This document shows, piece by piece, positions 35,740 through 44,524 of a DNA stretch of 53,581 nt; position 1 is the stretch's first letter; each line of letters begins with the position of its first letter. This DNA is from an uncultured Bacteroidales bacterium (GTDB taxonomy: Bacteria; Bacteroidota; Bacteroidia; Bacteroidales; UBA932). A program made the translations under genes and the position numbers. The DNA is taken from NCBI GenBank assembly GCA_944326325.1, contig CALVDQ010000016.1:1-53581 (forward strand). Direction: 5' to 3'. The notes under the pieces were generated by a model. It saw only the letters and a program-made list of their open reading frames with translations, did no database searches and was not told where the DNA came from.

Positions 35740-37047
35740 CTATTTCTGGCGGAAGAAAATCTGTATGGGACATCCCGTAAAATCGAACTTTTCGCGAAGC
35801 TTGTTTTCTATGTACCGTTTGTACGGAGCCTTGACATACTGCGGAAGGTTGCAGAAGAACGCGAACTTCGGACTTCTGGTCGGGAGCTGTGTCACATATT
35901 TTATCTTGACGTATTTACCTTTCCATGCAGGAGGCGGGTAGTCCTCTATCACCGGAAGCATTTCCTCGTTCAGTTTCGAGGTCGGGATCTTCTTCGAATA
36001 GTTGTCGTAGACCTTGGCCGCAGCGTCGAGGACATCCAGGATTCTCTGCTTCTTCAGGACGGAAGTGAATATTACCGGCACGTCGTTGAACGGGGCCAGC
36101 CTTTCCTGTATGGCTTCCTTGTATCTTTTCATCGTATTGCTGTCCTTCTCGACAGTATCCCATTTGTTCACTACGACAACGCATCCTTTCTGGTTCCTGA
36201 CAATCAGGTTGAAGATATTCATGTCCTGGGTTTCGACCCCTGTCTGCGCATCCACCATCAGTATGCATATGTCCGAATGCTCGATGGCCCTTATCGAGCG
36301 CATCACCGAGTAGAATTCGAGGTCCTCGTGAACCTTGGACTTTTTCCTCATGCCGGCCGTGTCCACGAGCATGAATTCATGCCCGAACTTGTTGTAGTAC
36401 GTAGCTATGGAATCCCTCGTAGTACCTGCCACCGGGGTCACAATGTTCCTTTCGGTACCGAGCAATGCGTTCGCCATGGAGGATTTGCCTACGTTCGGTC
36501 TTCCTACCACCGCTATGTGCGGAAGTTCCGGATGGTCGTCTTCTGGCCTGCTGTCGGCAGGGAGCTGCCTTACAATCTCGTCGAGCAGGTCTCCGGTACC
36601 GCTGCCCGTAGCTGCCGATATGCTCCATATTTCGCCCAGGCCAAGAGAATAGAACTGGAAGGCGTCGTACATCTTGGCTCCGGTATCGACCTTGTTTACG
36701 GCCACAACCACCGGCTTCCCGGAACGCCTGAGCAGGTCGGCTATCTCTTCGTCATAGTCGGTGATGCCGGTGGCGGCTTCGGTCATGAAAAGCACCAGGT
36801 CGGCCTCTTCTATAGCCAGGACTACCTGCTTGCGTATCTCCTCTTCGAAAACGTCATCGGAATGAGAGGTATAACCTCCGGTGTCCACAACCGAAAATTC
36901 GGTCCCGCACCACTCGCATTTCCCGTAGTGCCTGTCCCGCGTCACGCCTGCAGTCTCGTCTACAATGGCCTGGCGCATTCCGACAAGTCTGTTGAAAAGC
37001 GTCGATTTCCCTACATTAGGTCTTCCTACAATGGCTACAAGGCTCAT
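35740..37047 (-). CDS. der: Ribosome-biogenesis GTPase Der
   Basis: A 435-residue tandem GTPase needed for 50S assembly. G1 motifs occur twice, '[12 protein letters not shown]' near residue 8 and '[12 protein letters not shown]' near residue 183. Each has its own 'DTGG'/'DTAG' G3 and 'NKVD'/'NKWD' G4 motifs ('VAVNKVDTG', 'VVVNKWDTV'). A C-terminal KH-like domain ends with '[15 protein letters not shown]'. It is the last gene of the minus operon engB-prs-small membrane protein-der, beginning 7 nt after its upstream neighbour. Confidence 0.97.
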   Translation of the reverse strand: MSLVAIVGRPNVGKSTLFNRLVGMRQAIVDETAGVTRDRHYGKCEWCGTEFSVVDTGGYTSHSDDVFEEEIRKQVVLAIEEADLVLFMTEAATGITDYDEEIADLLRRSGKPVVVAVNKVDTGAKMYDAFQFYSLGLGEIWSISAATGSGTGDLLDEIVRQLPADSRPEDDHPELPHIAVVGRPNVGKSSMANALLGTERNIVTPVAGTTRDSIATYYNKFGHEFMLVDTAGMRKKSKVHEDLEFYSVMRSIRAIEHSDICILMVDAQTGVETQDMNIFNLIVRNQKGCVVVVNKWDTVEKDSNTMKRYKEAIQERLAPFNDVPVIFTSVLKKQRILDVLDAAAKVYDNYSKKIPTSKLNEEMLPVIEDYPPPAWKGKYVKIKYVTQLPTRSPKFAFFCNLPQYVKAPYKRYIENKLREKFDFTGCPIQIFFRQK

Positions 37048-37054
37048 AATGTCA

Positions 37055-37321
37055 TTATTTATTGTCTTTTTTGAAAACTATGTCGCATCCGGCACAATCC
37101 GAGCATCCCAGGTCGCTGCAAGAAGGGTTGGTCTTGCCGTTTTTACGGCCCCAGAGCTTCATCTCGTCTTCTTTCGCGCACCTGATGCCCAGTTTCCGCA
37201 TCTCCTTGTTCCGGCTTATTTCCGTTTCCGGGAATTTGCCGTTCTTGCGGAAGATGATGTTGAAGCAGAGCCCGAATATGCTGAGCCCGACAAATATCAG
37301 TGCTGCGATGAAAACTTCCAT
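37055..37321 (-). CDS. Small membrane protein with Cys-rich C-terminus
   Basis: An 88-residue protein with one N-terminal transmembrane helix ([24 protein letters not shown]). A basic cytoplasmic part follows, with a C-terminal cysteine cluster, '[16 protein letters not shown]', plus an upstream 'GIRCAKEDE'. The five clustered cysteines could bind zinc or an iron-sulfur cluster, but no named motif fits. I recall similar unnamed proteins in other Bacteroidales; function is unknown. It is 10 nt after prs and 7 nt before der, so it is firmly inside the operon. The ATG at 37321 is used because it starts the TM helix. Confidence 0.75.
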   Translation of the reverse strand: MEVFIAALIFVGLSIFGLCFNIIFRKNGKFPETEISRNKEMRKLGIRCAKEDEMKLWGRKNGKTNPSCSDLGCSDCAGCDIVFKKDNK

Positions 37322-37331
37322 ATTACCGGTG

Positions 37332-38264
37332 TCAGATGATGAAGTCCGGGCTGATAGGCTCGTCGTTGTATACCTTATATATGATGCTGGCAAACATATC
37401 CGCTACGGAAAGGACCGTGATCTTGCTCTTGTCCTTGTCCTGGTTCGGAGACAGAGGTATCGTATCGGTCACTATCACTTCCTCGAGGGCGGAATTCGCT
37501 ATCCTTTCGTAGGCGTTGCCCGAGAAAACGGCGTGGGTGGCGCAGGCGCGTACGCTCAGGGCCCCCATCTCCTTGAGGACGTTGGCGGCCTTGGTAAGGG
37601 TGCCCGCGGTGTCAATCATGTCATCTACTATGATCACATTCTTTCCGGCCACGTCTCCGATGGCTGTGATGGAACCCACCACGTTGGCCCTTTCACGCGA
37701 CTTGTGACAGATGATCACCGGGCACTGGAGATACCTGGCGTAGGCGTTGGCTCTTTTTGCACCGCCCATGTCCGGTGCGGCGATGGCAAGGTTCTCTATG
37801 TTCTTCTCCCTGAGGTAAGGAAGGAAGATAGTGCTTGCGTACACGTGGTCTACAGGGAAGTCGAAAAATCCCTGTATCTGGTCGGCGTGCAGGTCGCAGG
37901 TCATTACACGGTCGCAGCCTGCTGCGTGGAGTATGTTGGCTACGAGCTTGGCTCCGATGGATACGCGTGGCTTGTCCTTCCTGTCCTGTCTCGCCCATCC
38001 GAAATACGGCATGACGGCGATCACGCAGTGGGCGGAAGCCCTTTTTGCCGCATCTATCATGAGAAGCAGCTCGAAAAGATTTTCAACGGGAGGAAAGGTC
38101 GATTGCACGATGAAGACGGTAGCGCCTCTGACGCTTTCGTTGAATGACGGCTGGAATTCCCCGTCGCTGAAGGTCAGGACATCGGACTGTCCCAGCTCTA
38201 TGTTCAGAGCCTTTGCAATTCTTTCCGCAAGGGGCTTGGAACTCCTGCACGCAAATAATTTCAT
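37332..38264 (-). CDS. prs: Ribose-phosphate pyrophosphokinase
   Basis: Makes PRPP from ribose-5-phosphate and ATP for nucleotide, His and Trp synthesis. The 310-residue product has 'FSDGEFQPSFNESVRG', the flexible-loop region 'RQDRKDKPRVSIGAKLVAN', 'CDLHADQIQGFFDFPVDH' and the PRPP-binding 'VIIVDDMIDTAGTL'. The start MKLFACRSSKPLA at 38264 is preferred to an ATG 18 nt upstream. It is second in the engB-prs-...-der operon, 32 nt after engB. Confidence 0.95.
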   Translation of the reverse strand: MKLFACRSSKPLAERIAKALNIELGQSDVLTFSDGEFQPSFNESVRGATVFIVQSTFPPVENLFELLLMIDAAKRASAHCVIAVMPYFGWARQDRKDKPRVSIGAKLVANILHAAGCDRVMTCDLHADQIQGFFDFPVDHVYASTIFLPYLREKNIENLAIAAPDMGGAKRANAYARYLQCPVIICHKSRERANVVGSITAIGDVAGKNVIIVDDMIDTAGTLTKAANVLKEMGALSVRACATHAVFSGNAYERIANSALEEVIVTDTIPLSPNQDKDKSKITVLSVADMFASIIYKVYNDEPISPDFII

Positions 38265-38296
38265 TTTATGTTCGTTGTGCATCTCGAATATGGTAT

Positions 38297-38902
38297 TTAG
38301 TTGTTGTTTAGCTGGTTAAGAACAGATTCTATATAACCGAGTATTTCTTCGCGGCCCATACCGGTCACGGCCGAGCTTTCGAATACGGGCGGGAGCTCCT
38401 CCCAGAATTCAAGTATCTGTTTCTTGTTTTTCTCTATCTGCAGGGCCCGGACGTTGTTCCCTGTCTTGTCTCCCTTGGTGAATATTATGGAGAACGGTAT
38501 CCCGCCCTCCCCGAGTTCCATCAGGAAGTCCATGTCGATTTTCCCTATGTCATGCCTCGAGTCTATGAGTACGAAGAGGGTGACGAGGTCCGGGGACAGG
38601 TTGATGTAGTTCCTGATTATCTGTGCCAGTTTCTGCTGTCCCGTTTTCGACATCTTCGCATATCCGTATCCAGGCAGGTCGACAAGATACCATTTGCGGT
38701 TGATGAGGAAATGGTTCACGAGTTGGGTCTTTCCGGGTTTGGAAGAAGTCTGGGCCAGTTTCCTGTTTCCGCAGAGCATATTTATAAGGGAAGACTTGCC
38801 TACGTTGGATCTTCCGATGAAAGCGAATTCCGGAAAGGCCTGTTTCGGCTTTTCTGAAATCCTGGTGCTGCTGCCGGCGAATAATGCTTCTGTTATCTTC
38901 AT
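38297..38902 (-). CDS. engB: Ribosome biogenesis GTP-binding protein (YsxC/YihA)
   Basis: A 201-residue TRAFAC GTPase of the EngB family involved in 50S assembly. G1 'GRSNVGKSSLINML', G2 region 'SSKPGKTQLVNHFLI', G3 'VDLPGYGYAKMS', and 'FTKGDKTG' for G4 are all canonical for the family. It is the first gene of an operon that ends with a second ribosome-assembly GTPase, der. It has a well-formed promoter with a palindrome across the expected start site. Confidence 0.95.
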   Translation of the reverse strand: MKITEALFAGSSTRISEKPKQAFPEFAFIGRSNVGKSSLINMLCGNRKLAQTSSKPGKTQLVNHFLINRKWYLVDLPGYGYAKMSKTGQQKLAQIIRNYINLSPDLVTLFVLIDSRHDIGKIDMDFLMELGEGGIPFSIIFTKGDKTGNNVRALQIEKNKKQILEFWEELPPVFESSAVTGMGREEILGYIESVLNQLNNN

Positions 38903-38935
38903 TTCTGGTCGGTTACCTTTCGTCGGGCCCGGAGG

Positions 38936-38951
38936 GCCGTTTTAAAACGGC
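38936..38951. promoter_or_regulatory. 16-bp perfect palindrome at the engB transcription start
   Basis: GCCGTTTTAAAACGGC is a perfect palindrome lying immediately downstream of the minus-strand -7 element (38953-38960), so it covers the expected +1. It looks like an operator for a dimeric regulator. A neighbouring hairpin GGCCC-GGA-GGGCC (38926-38938) overlaps it and would be in the 5' leader. Confidence 0.55.
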
Positions 38952-38952
38952 G

Positions 38953-38985
38953 CAAAGATAACATTTATCCGTCTAATATAACAAA
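38953..38985 (-). promoter_or_regulatory. engB operon promoter
   Basis: Minus strand: TTTG (38985-38982), 21-nt spacer, TATCTTTG (38960-38953), a full consensus match. The engB leader would be about 45 nt. The remaining part of the 264-nt gene-free stretch (38986-39137) is AT-rich and shows nothing else I can name. Confidence 0.75.
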
Positions 38986-39137
38986 AATTTATTGTTCCGG
39001 TCACTAAAAAGAGAAAAATATTTCATCAATTTGCGAAAATTACTGAAAAGTCCTGCTCTGGGATTTCAAAACCGACGCCAATTGCCGGGAACCGTGAAAA
39101 AGTGACAGGAAAACGAGGCCGATTACGTAAAAAATGT

Positions 39138-39145
39138 TATTTTTG
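39138..39145 (+). promoter_or_regulatory. Candidate -7 element for xseA and the downstream run
   Basis: TATTTTTG is an exact TAnnTTTG match 21 nt before the xseA ATG. No TTTG at the right spacing is seen. It may drive the nine co-oriented genes up to 52.7 kb. Confidence 0.45.
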
Positions 39146-39166
39146 TAAAGATATACCACAATAGTT

Positions 39167-40285
39167 ATGACCGGAACCTACATTGATCTTTACGAGCTTC
39201 AGAGCCGGCTGAAAGCCGGTGTGGAGAGTGTCTTCCCGGGGAAGGTGTGGCTGAAGGCGGAGGTCAGTGCAATGAAGGCCCGCCCGTCGGGACATTGCTA
39301 CATGGAGCTCTCGCAGAGCTCTGAAAACGGGATAATAGCCAAGGCGCAGGCGGTGATATGGAGTTCGAAATACAGGTTTCTGGCTCCATTTTTCAGATCT
39401 GTCACAGGCTCGGACCTGTCGGAAGGCATGAACGTGCTGATACAGGTGTCCGTGAATTTCAGCCAGCTCTACGGCCTCACCCTGGTGATAGACGACATCG
39501 ATCCGGAGTTTACCATAGGCGAGAAGGAGCTGCTCAGAAGACAGACGGTGGAGAGACTGGAGCAGGAGGGCCTTATGGACCTGCAGAAGGAGCTTGCTCC
39601 TCCGGTCCTTCCGTACAGGCTTGCCGTGATTTCGGCAAGCGATGCGGCCGGATACAGGGATTTTACCAGACATCTTCTTGACAATGAATACGGTTTCGTG
39701 TTCCGTCCTGAACTTTTCCCTGCAGTCATGCAAGGCAGCGAGGCTCCGTCTTCCATTGTCTGTGCCCTGGAAAGCATCGCATCGTCAGGGGTGCAGTATG
39801 ATCTCGTGCTGGTGATGAGGGGCGGAGGGGCGAAGCTGGATCTTGCGTGTTATGATGACTATTCCCTTGCCGCCGCCATAGCGAGGTTCCCGGTGCCCGT
39901 GTTTACGGCTGTGGGCCACGACCAGGATTATCATGTGTGCGACATGGTGGCCTGCCGTTATTTCAAGACACCTACGGCCGTGGCTGCGGAACTTATCGGG
40001 TGTTATGAGGACGAGGATGCGCGGCTGCTGTCTTTTGCCTCGAGGCTCAAGCTCGCCTTCGTCAGCAAGATACATGTCATGGAAAGCCGGCTCCAGACGC
40101 TTGAGACAAGGATAAGGTCGGCTGACCCGAGGAATATCCTGCAGAGGGGCTATGTGCTGGCTCTGGACCGGTCGGGAGTCCCGTTCAAGAGGGCGGCCGG
40201 AAGGAAGGAGGGGGACAGGATTTCCCTTATGTTCGCCGACGGCACCCTTGAATGTGAAGTGGAGAAAATAAATGTCAACAGATAG
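39167..40285 (+). CDS. xseA: Exodeoxyribonuclease VII large subunit
   Basis: Catalytic subunit of the single-strand-specific exonuclease VII. The 372-residue protein has an N-terminal OB-fold ('VWLKAEVSAMKARPSGHCYMELSQ') and the catalytic core 'PYRLAVISASDAAGYRDF', 'YDLVLVMRGGGAKLDLACYDDYSLAAAIARFPVPVFTAVGHDQDYHVCDMVA'. A shortened coiled coil leads to the C-terminal 'LQRGYVLAL' segment. It is much shorter than the 456-residue E. coli subunit, mainly in the helical region. xseB follows 3 nt later. Confidence 0.92.
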   Translation: MTGTYIDLYELQSRLKAGVESVFPGKVWLKAEVSAMKARPSGHCYMELSQSSENGIIAKAQAVIWSSKYRFLAPFFRSVTGSDLSEGMNVLIQVSVNFSQLYGLTLVIDDIDPEFTIGEKELLRRQTVERLEQEGLMDLQKELAPPVLPYRLAVISASDAAGYRDFTRHLLDNEYGFVFRPELFPAVMQGSEAPSSIVCALESIASSGVQYDLVLVMRGGGAKLDLACYDDYSLAAAIARFPVPVFTAVGHDQDYHVCDMVACRYFKTPTAVAAELIGCYEDEDARLLSFASRLKLAFVSKIHVMESRLQTLETRIRSADPRNILQRGYVLALDRSGVPFKRAAGRKEGDRISLMFADGTLECEVEKINVNR

Positions 40286-40288
40286 GTT

Positions 40289-40486
40289 ATGCCAGGAAAA
40301 AAGAAGGATTTCAACTATTCGGAAGCTGTCGGCGAGCTGGAAAAGATTGCTGCCAAGGTCGAGGACCCGTCGACAGGGATAGATGACATAGACAAGTATG
40401 TGCGGCGTGCGGACGAACTGATAACCGGATGCCGGAAATACCTGCGCTCCGCAAGGGAGAAGGCAGATTCCATAGAAACCATATAA
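40289..40486 (+). CDS. xseB: Exodeoxyribonuclease VII small subunit
   Basis: A 65-residue helical protein, 'FNYSEAVGELEKIAAKVEDPSTGIDDIDKYVRRADELI', matching the XseB family, whose copies bundle around the XseA coiled coil. The position 3 nt after xseA supports the call. glgB starts 11 nt after its stop, so it is likely on the same transcript. Confidence 0.88.
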   Translation: MPGKKKDFNYSEAVGELEKIAAKVEDPSTGIDDIDKYVRRADELITGCRKYLRSAREKADSIETI

Positions 40487-40497
40487 AAATCCGAAAG

Positions 40498-42531
40498 ATG
40501 GACAAGAGCAGTGAAAGACAGACTGAAAAGGTCCCGATGATCTATGAGACAGATCCGTGGCTGGCCCCGTACAGGGAGGCTGTGGATGCGAGACACAGGA
40601 GGATTCTCGAGGCCAGGGCTGACATCGAGACAGACGGCTCGCTTTCCAAAGGGCTGAACAACCACCTGTATTACGGTATGCACAGGACGGCGGAAGGTGA
40701 CTGGATATTCAGGGAATGGGCGCCGAACGCCACGAAGATATATCTGATAGGGGAGTTCAACAACTGGAAAAGGACAGAGGCGTACGCACTCAGGCCTGTG
40801 GGGAACGGAAACTGGGAAATACGTGTCGGTTCCATGTTCATATCAGACAGGACCTGTTACAAACTCTATGTGGAGTGGCCCGGCGGAGGCGGAGAGCGTC
40901 TTCCGGCATATACTACGAGAGCTGTCCAGGATCCCGACACCAAGATGTTCGTGGCGCAGGTCTGGAGTCCCGAGAAGCCTTACGTATGGAAGCATGGCAA
41001 GCCGGGAAAAAGGGAGCACCCCTTCATCTACGAGTGCCATATCGGCATGAGTTCGGAAGACCCGAAGGTGTCTACATTCTCCGAATTCCGGGAGAATGTA
41101 CTGCCGAAGATAATCGAGGACGGATATGATACCATACAGATAATGGCCCTGCAGGAACATCCGTATTACGGGTCCTTCGGCTACCAGGTCTCAAATTTCT
41201 ACGCCCTCAGTTCCCGTTTCGGCACTCCCGAGGAGTTCAAGGCCCTTGTGGACGAGGCTCACGGGGCCGGTATAGCCGTGGTGATGGACATAGTGCATTC
41301 ACACTCTGTGGACAACGAACTGGAAGGCCTCGGCAACTTCGACGGCAAGGACGACATGTACTTCTACTCCGGACCGAGGGGCCGCCATCCGGCGTGGGGT
41401 TCGAGATGCTTTGACTACGGCAGGCACGAGACCATCCATTTCCTGCTGTCCAACTGCAAATACTGGATGGAGGAATATCATATAGACGGTTTCCGTTTCG
41501 ACGGAGTGACAAGCATGCTCTACTGGGACCACGGGCTCGGGAAGGATTTCGTCGGATATGACAATTATTTCAACGGAGGCGTGGACGAGTCCGCGGTGAC
41601 ATATCTCGCCCTTGCCAATATGCTTGTGCATGAACTGGATCCTGATGCCTTTACCATCGCCGAGGATGTCAGCGGAATGGCAGGCCTTGCCGCGCCTTTC
41701 GAGGCGGGAGGCATCGGTTTCGACTTCCGCATGAGCATGGGTGTGGCCGACCACTGGATCAAGTGGATAAAGGAACTGCCGGACGAAAAGTGGAGCATGG
41801 GGGAAATGTGGTGGCAGCTCACCAACAAGCGCGCCGATGAAAAGACAATAAGCTATGCGGAATGCCACGACCAGGCGATGGTCGGCGACAAGACCATCAT
41901 ATTCAGGCTGATGGACAAGGAAATGTATTTCTCGATGAATACGGAATCCCGGTCGGATATCATAGACAGGGGGATCGCCCTGCACAAGATGATCCGCCTC
42001 GTGACGATGGCTACTGCCGGTGACGGTTATCTCAATTTCATGGGGAACGAATTCGGCCATCCGGAGTGGATAGATTTCCCTCGGGAAGGGAACGGCTGGT
42101 CCTACAAGTACGCCCGCAGGCAGTGGTCGCTTGCGGAGCCGGACTATCTCCGGTACAAGTCTCTCCTGAAGTTCGACAATGCCATGATAAGACTCGGACG
42201 GTCCGAGAATATATTCAGCGGCGCACCGGAGCTGCTCGTGCAGGATGAAGAGAAAAAAATATTAGTATTCAAAAGAATAAATTGTATCTTTGCGTTCAAT
42301 TTCAATCCTTGTCTATCTTTTTCAGACTATGGGTTTTCCGCCCCGTCGGGAAAGTACGGAGCCATATTGGACAGCGATGAGGCCGAGTACGGTGGATTTT
42401 CAAGGATAAGGAAGGGTGAAGAGCATATTTCCATGCCCGGAAAGTCCCCTAACGGAAGCCGCAAATACGATCATACGCTGTATCTCTATCTGCCGAGCCG
42501 ATGTGCGTTAGTCCTGAAAAAAATAGATTGA
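40498..42531 (+). CDS. glgB: 1,4-alpha-glucan branching enzyme
   Basis: Creates alpha-1,6 branches in glycogen. The 677-residue GH13 protein has an N-terminal CBM48 domain ('REWAPNATKIYLIGEFNNWKR') and GH13 regions 'VVMDIVHSHS', 'GFRFDGVTSM' (nucleophile Asp335), 'TIAEDVSGM' (acid/base Glu) and 'AECHDQAMVGDK'. It resembles the eukaryotic/Bacteroidetes branching enzymes (GH13_8 type) more than E. coli GlgB. The ATG at 40498 follows xseB by 11 nt. Bases 42250-42310 form an AT-rich patch containing TATCTTTG. Confidence 0.93.
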   Translation: MDKSSERQTEKVPMIYETDPWLAPYREAVDARHRRILEARADIETDGSLSKGLNNHLYYGMHRTAEGDWIFREWAPNATKIYLIGEFNNWKRTEAYALRPVGNGNWEIRVGSMFISDRTCYKLYVEWPGGGGERLPAYTTRAVQDPDTKMFVAQVWSPEKPYVWKHGKPGKREHPFIYECHIGMSSEDPKVSTFSEFRENVLPKIIEDGYDTIQIMALQEHPYYGSFGYQVSNFYALSSRFGTPEEFKALVDEAHGAGIAVVMDIVHSHSVDNELEGLGNFDGKDDMYFYSGPRGRHPAWGSRCFDYGRHETIHFLLSNCKYWMEEYHIDGFRFDGVTSMLYWDHGLGKDFVGYDNYFNGGVDESAVTYLALANMLVHELDPDAFTIAEDVSGMAGLAAPFEAGGIGFDFRMSMGVADHWIKWIKELPDEKWSMGEMWWQLTNKRADEKTISYAECHDQAMVGDKTIIFRLMDKEMYFSMNTESRSDIIDRGIALHKMIRLVTMATAGDGYLNFMGNEFGHPEWIDFPREGNGWSYKYARRQWSLAEPDYLRYKSLLKFDNAMIRLGRSENIFSGAPELLVQDEEKKILVFKRINCIFAFNFNPCLSFSDYGFSAPSGKYGAILDSDEAEYGGFSRIRKGEEHISMPGKSPNGSRKYDHTLYLYLPSRCALVLKKID

Positions 42532-42563
42532 CTGAAAATTATTAACCTATAATATGTTAAATT

Positions 42564-44522
42564 ATGGCTTTTTTGAAATTCAACAAGTCGGAACTGGTAA
42601 ACCTGGAGTATTCGCTCAAGAGGGAGATCATTGTGGCGAATAAGACGGGAGCCTATTGCAACACTTCGATAGTGACTTGCAATACAAGGCGTTACCATGG
42701 ACTTCTTGCTGTTCCTGTCGACAAGCTGGGAGGTGGGAATTTCATCCTGCTCTCCGCCCTGGACGAAAGTCTTGTCATCGGAGGAAAGCAATTCAATCTC
42801 GGCATCCACTGCTACGGTGATGTCTACGAACCGAGAGGTCATAAGTATATTGTTGACTTCGATGCCGACCCGGCGCCTGAAATTACGTACAAGGTCGGCG
42901 AAATCGTTTTCAGCAAGACTATCCTTATGGCTCCCGACTCTGACCAGGTACTTATAAAGTACCATCTTGTCGCCGCTCCGGAGAAGGCTACCCTGATGCT
43001 GAAGCCGTTCCTTGCGTTCAGAAGCGTACACAGCCTTACGAGCCAGAACCCGGAGGCCAGGACAGAGTACCGGGAGATAGACAACGGGGTATCTTTCAGG
43101 CTTTACAATGATTTTCCCGACCTGAATCTCCAGCTGAGTTCAAAGGCACAGTTCAAGTCTCTTCCTTACTGGTACAACGGCATCACCTATTCAGATGAGA
43201 TGCGCCGCGGGTTCAGCTGCAGGGAGGACCTTTTCGTGCCGGGATTCTTCACTGCCACGTTGAAGCCGGGGGACAGCATAGTCTTCTCCGCCTCCGTGGA
43301 GGAAGACTCGCCTAAGGCGCTCAAACGCAAATTCACCGATGCAATGAGACGTCTGGGACATATCGGCAACTACCACGACCTTCTCGTCAGGAACGCCGAT
43401 ATGCTCAAATGCGCGAGAAACGGCCATAAGCGTATAAACGCTGGCTTCTCATGGCTTGAGACAGGGCTGCTCAGGGAGACGATCATGTCCCTTCCGGGCC
43501 TTACCCTGTATGCCGACGGGAACTGCGCTGAATTCGAGGAAATTCTCGACAACCTCATTTCCGACGAGCAGGACAGGCTTTTCCGCAGGACAACGCAGGT
43601 GGAGGCTCCGCTTCTGCTGACTGACACCATCCAGCAGTACATACATTACCTTGAAGACGAGAAGGGCGAGGACGGCGCTGCCAAGAGGGTCTGGAAGAAG
43701 TACGGAAAGACCCTGAAAGGCATTATCGAAAGCTATGCCCCTGGCAAGAGGCATGAAGTCGCCATGCATCCTAACGGACTTCTCTGGGCGCAGATGGACG
43801 GTGTGGCCCTTTCCTGGATGAACGCGTATGTGAACGGCCGCCCTGTCACCGAGAGGGCCGGATACCAGGTGGAGACGAACGCCATGTGGTACAACGCCGT
43901 ATGCTTCGCTCTGGATATGGAGAAGAAGTACGGTGCAAAGCGGAACGAGTTCATCAGCCGCTGGGCTCCGGTGAAAGCCCTTATCGAGGAGAATTTCCAG
44001 AAGACGTTCTGGAATCCGGAGGCAGGGTATCTTGCCGACTATGTTGACAATTACGGGCAGAACATGGATGTCCGGCCCAACCAGCTTTACGCCATCTGCC
44101 TTGACTATTCCCCTGTGGAGGATCTGGTTAAGTCAGAGGTGGTGATGACCGTGAACAACGAGCTCGTGACCCGCCGCGGCATCAGGACGCTTTCTCCGAG
44201 AAACGTGATGTACAGGGGCGTGTACGAGGGGTCCCAGACAGACCGCGACCTCGCGTACCACCAGGGATGCGCCTTCCCTAACCTTCTTGACCCGTATGTC
44301 AGCATCTGCTTCAAGATGATGGGCCCTAACTTCTACAAGAAGGCAGAGTATCTGACGGAAGGATTCTACGCAGATATCAACAAGCACGGTGTGGGGGCAT
44401 TTTCGGAGCTCTACGACGGAGACCCTCCTCACGAGGCCCACGGAGCCATTGCATCGGCCTGCAGTACGGCAGCCTTGCTTAGGGTCGATTATCTGATGAA
44501 CAAAAACAGGAAGGAGGAATAG
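42564..44522 (+). CDS. Glycogen debranching enzyme (amylo-alpha-1,6-glucosidase, GH133)
   Basis: A 652-residue protein with the N-terminal GDE_N domain ('ANKTGAYCNTSIVTCNTRRYHGLLAVPV') and the C-terminal (alpha/alpha)6 barrel of amylo-alpha-1,6-glucosidases ('AGFSWLETGLLRETIMSLPGL', 'LWAQMDGVALSWMNAYVNGRPVTERAGYQVETNAMWYNAV', 'GVGAFSELYDGDPPHEAHGAIASACSTAALLR'). It removes alpha-1,6-linked glucose at branch points. Some bacterial relatives combine this with a transferase domain; only the glucosidase half is visible here. It lies 32 nt after glgB and 2 nt before the GT4 gene. Confidence 0.9.
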   Translation: MAFLKFNKSELVNLEYSLKREIIVANKTGAYCNTSIVTCNTRRYHGLLAVPVDKLGGGNFILLSALDESLVIGGKQFNLGIHCYGDVYEPRGHKYIVDFDADPAPEITYKVGEIVFSKTILMAPDSDQVLIKYHLVAAPEKATLMLKPFLAFRSVHSLTSQNPEARTEYREIDNGVSFRLYNDFPDLNLQLSSKAQFKSLPYWYNGITYSDEMRRGFSCREDLFVPGFFTATLKPGDSIVFSASVEEDSPKALKRKFTDAMRRLGHIGNYHDLLVRNADMLKCARNGHKRINAGFSWLETGLLRETIMSLPGLTLYADGNCAEFEEILDNLISDEQDRLFRRTTQVEAPLLLTDTIQQYIHYLEDEKGEDGAAKRVWKKYGKTLKGIIESYAPGKRHEVAMHPNGLLWAQMDGVALSWMNAYVNGRPVTERAGYQVETNAMWYNAVCFALDMEKKYGAKRNEFISRWAPVKALIEENFQKTFWNPEAGYLADYVDNYGQNMDVRPNQLYAICLDYSPVEDLVKSEVVMTVNNELVTRRGIRTLSPRNVMYRGVYEGSQTDRDLAYHQGCAFPNLLDPYVSICFKMMGPNFYKKAEYLTEGFYADINKHGVGAFSELYDGDPPHEAHGAIASACSTAALLRVDYLMNKNRKEE

Positions 44523-44524
44523 CG

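Noticed and set aside
35692..37074. 460-codon frame antisense to der
   Set aside because: Fully covered by der, which has two intact GTPase domains; no independent start signals.
38903..39166. tRNA or small ORF in the 264-nt gene-free stretch
   Set aside because: No cloverleaf, no TTCGA-type T-loop and no open frame with a plausible start; it holds promoter elements and a palindrome only.
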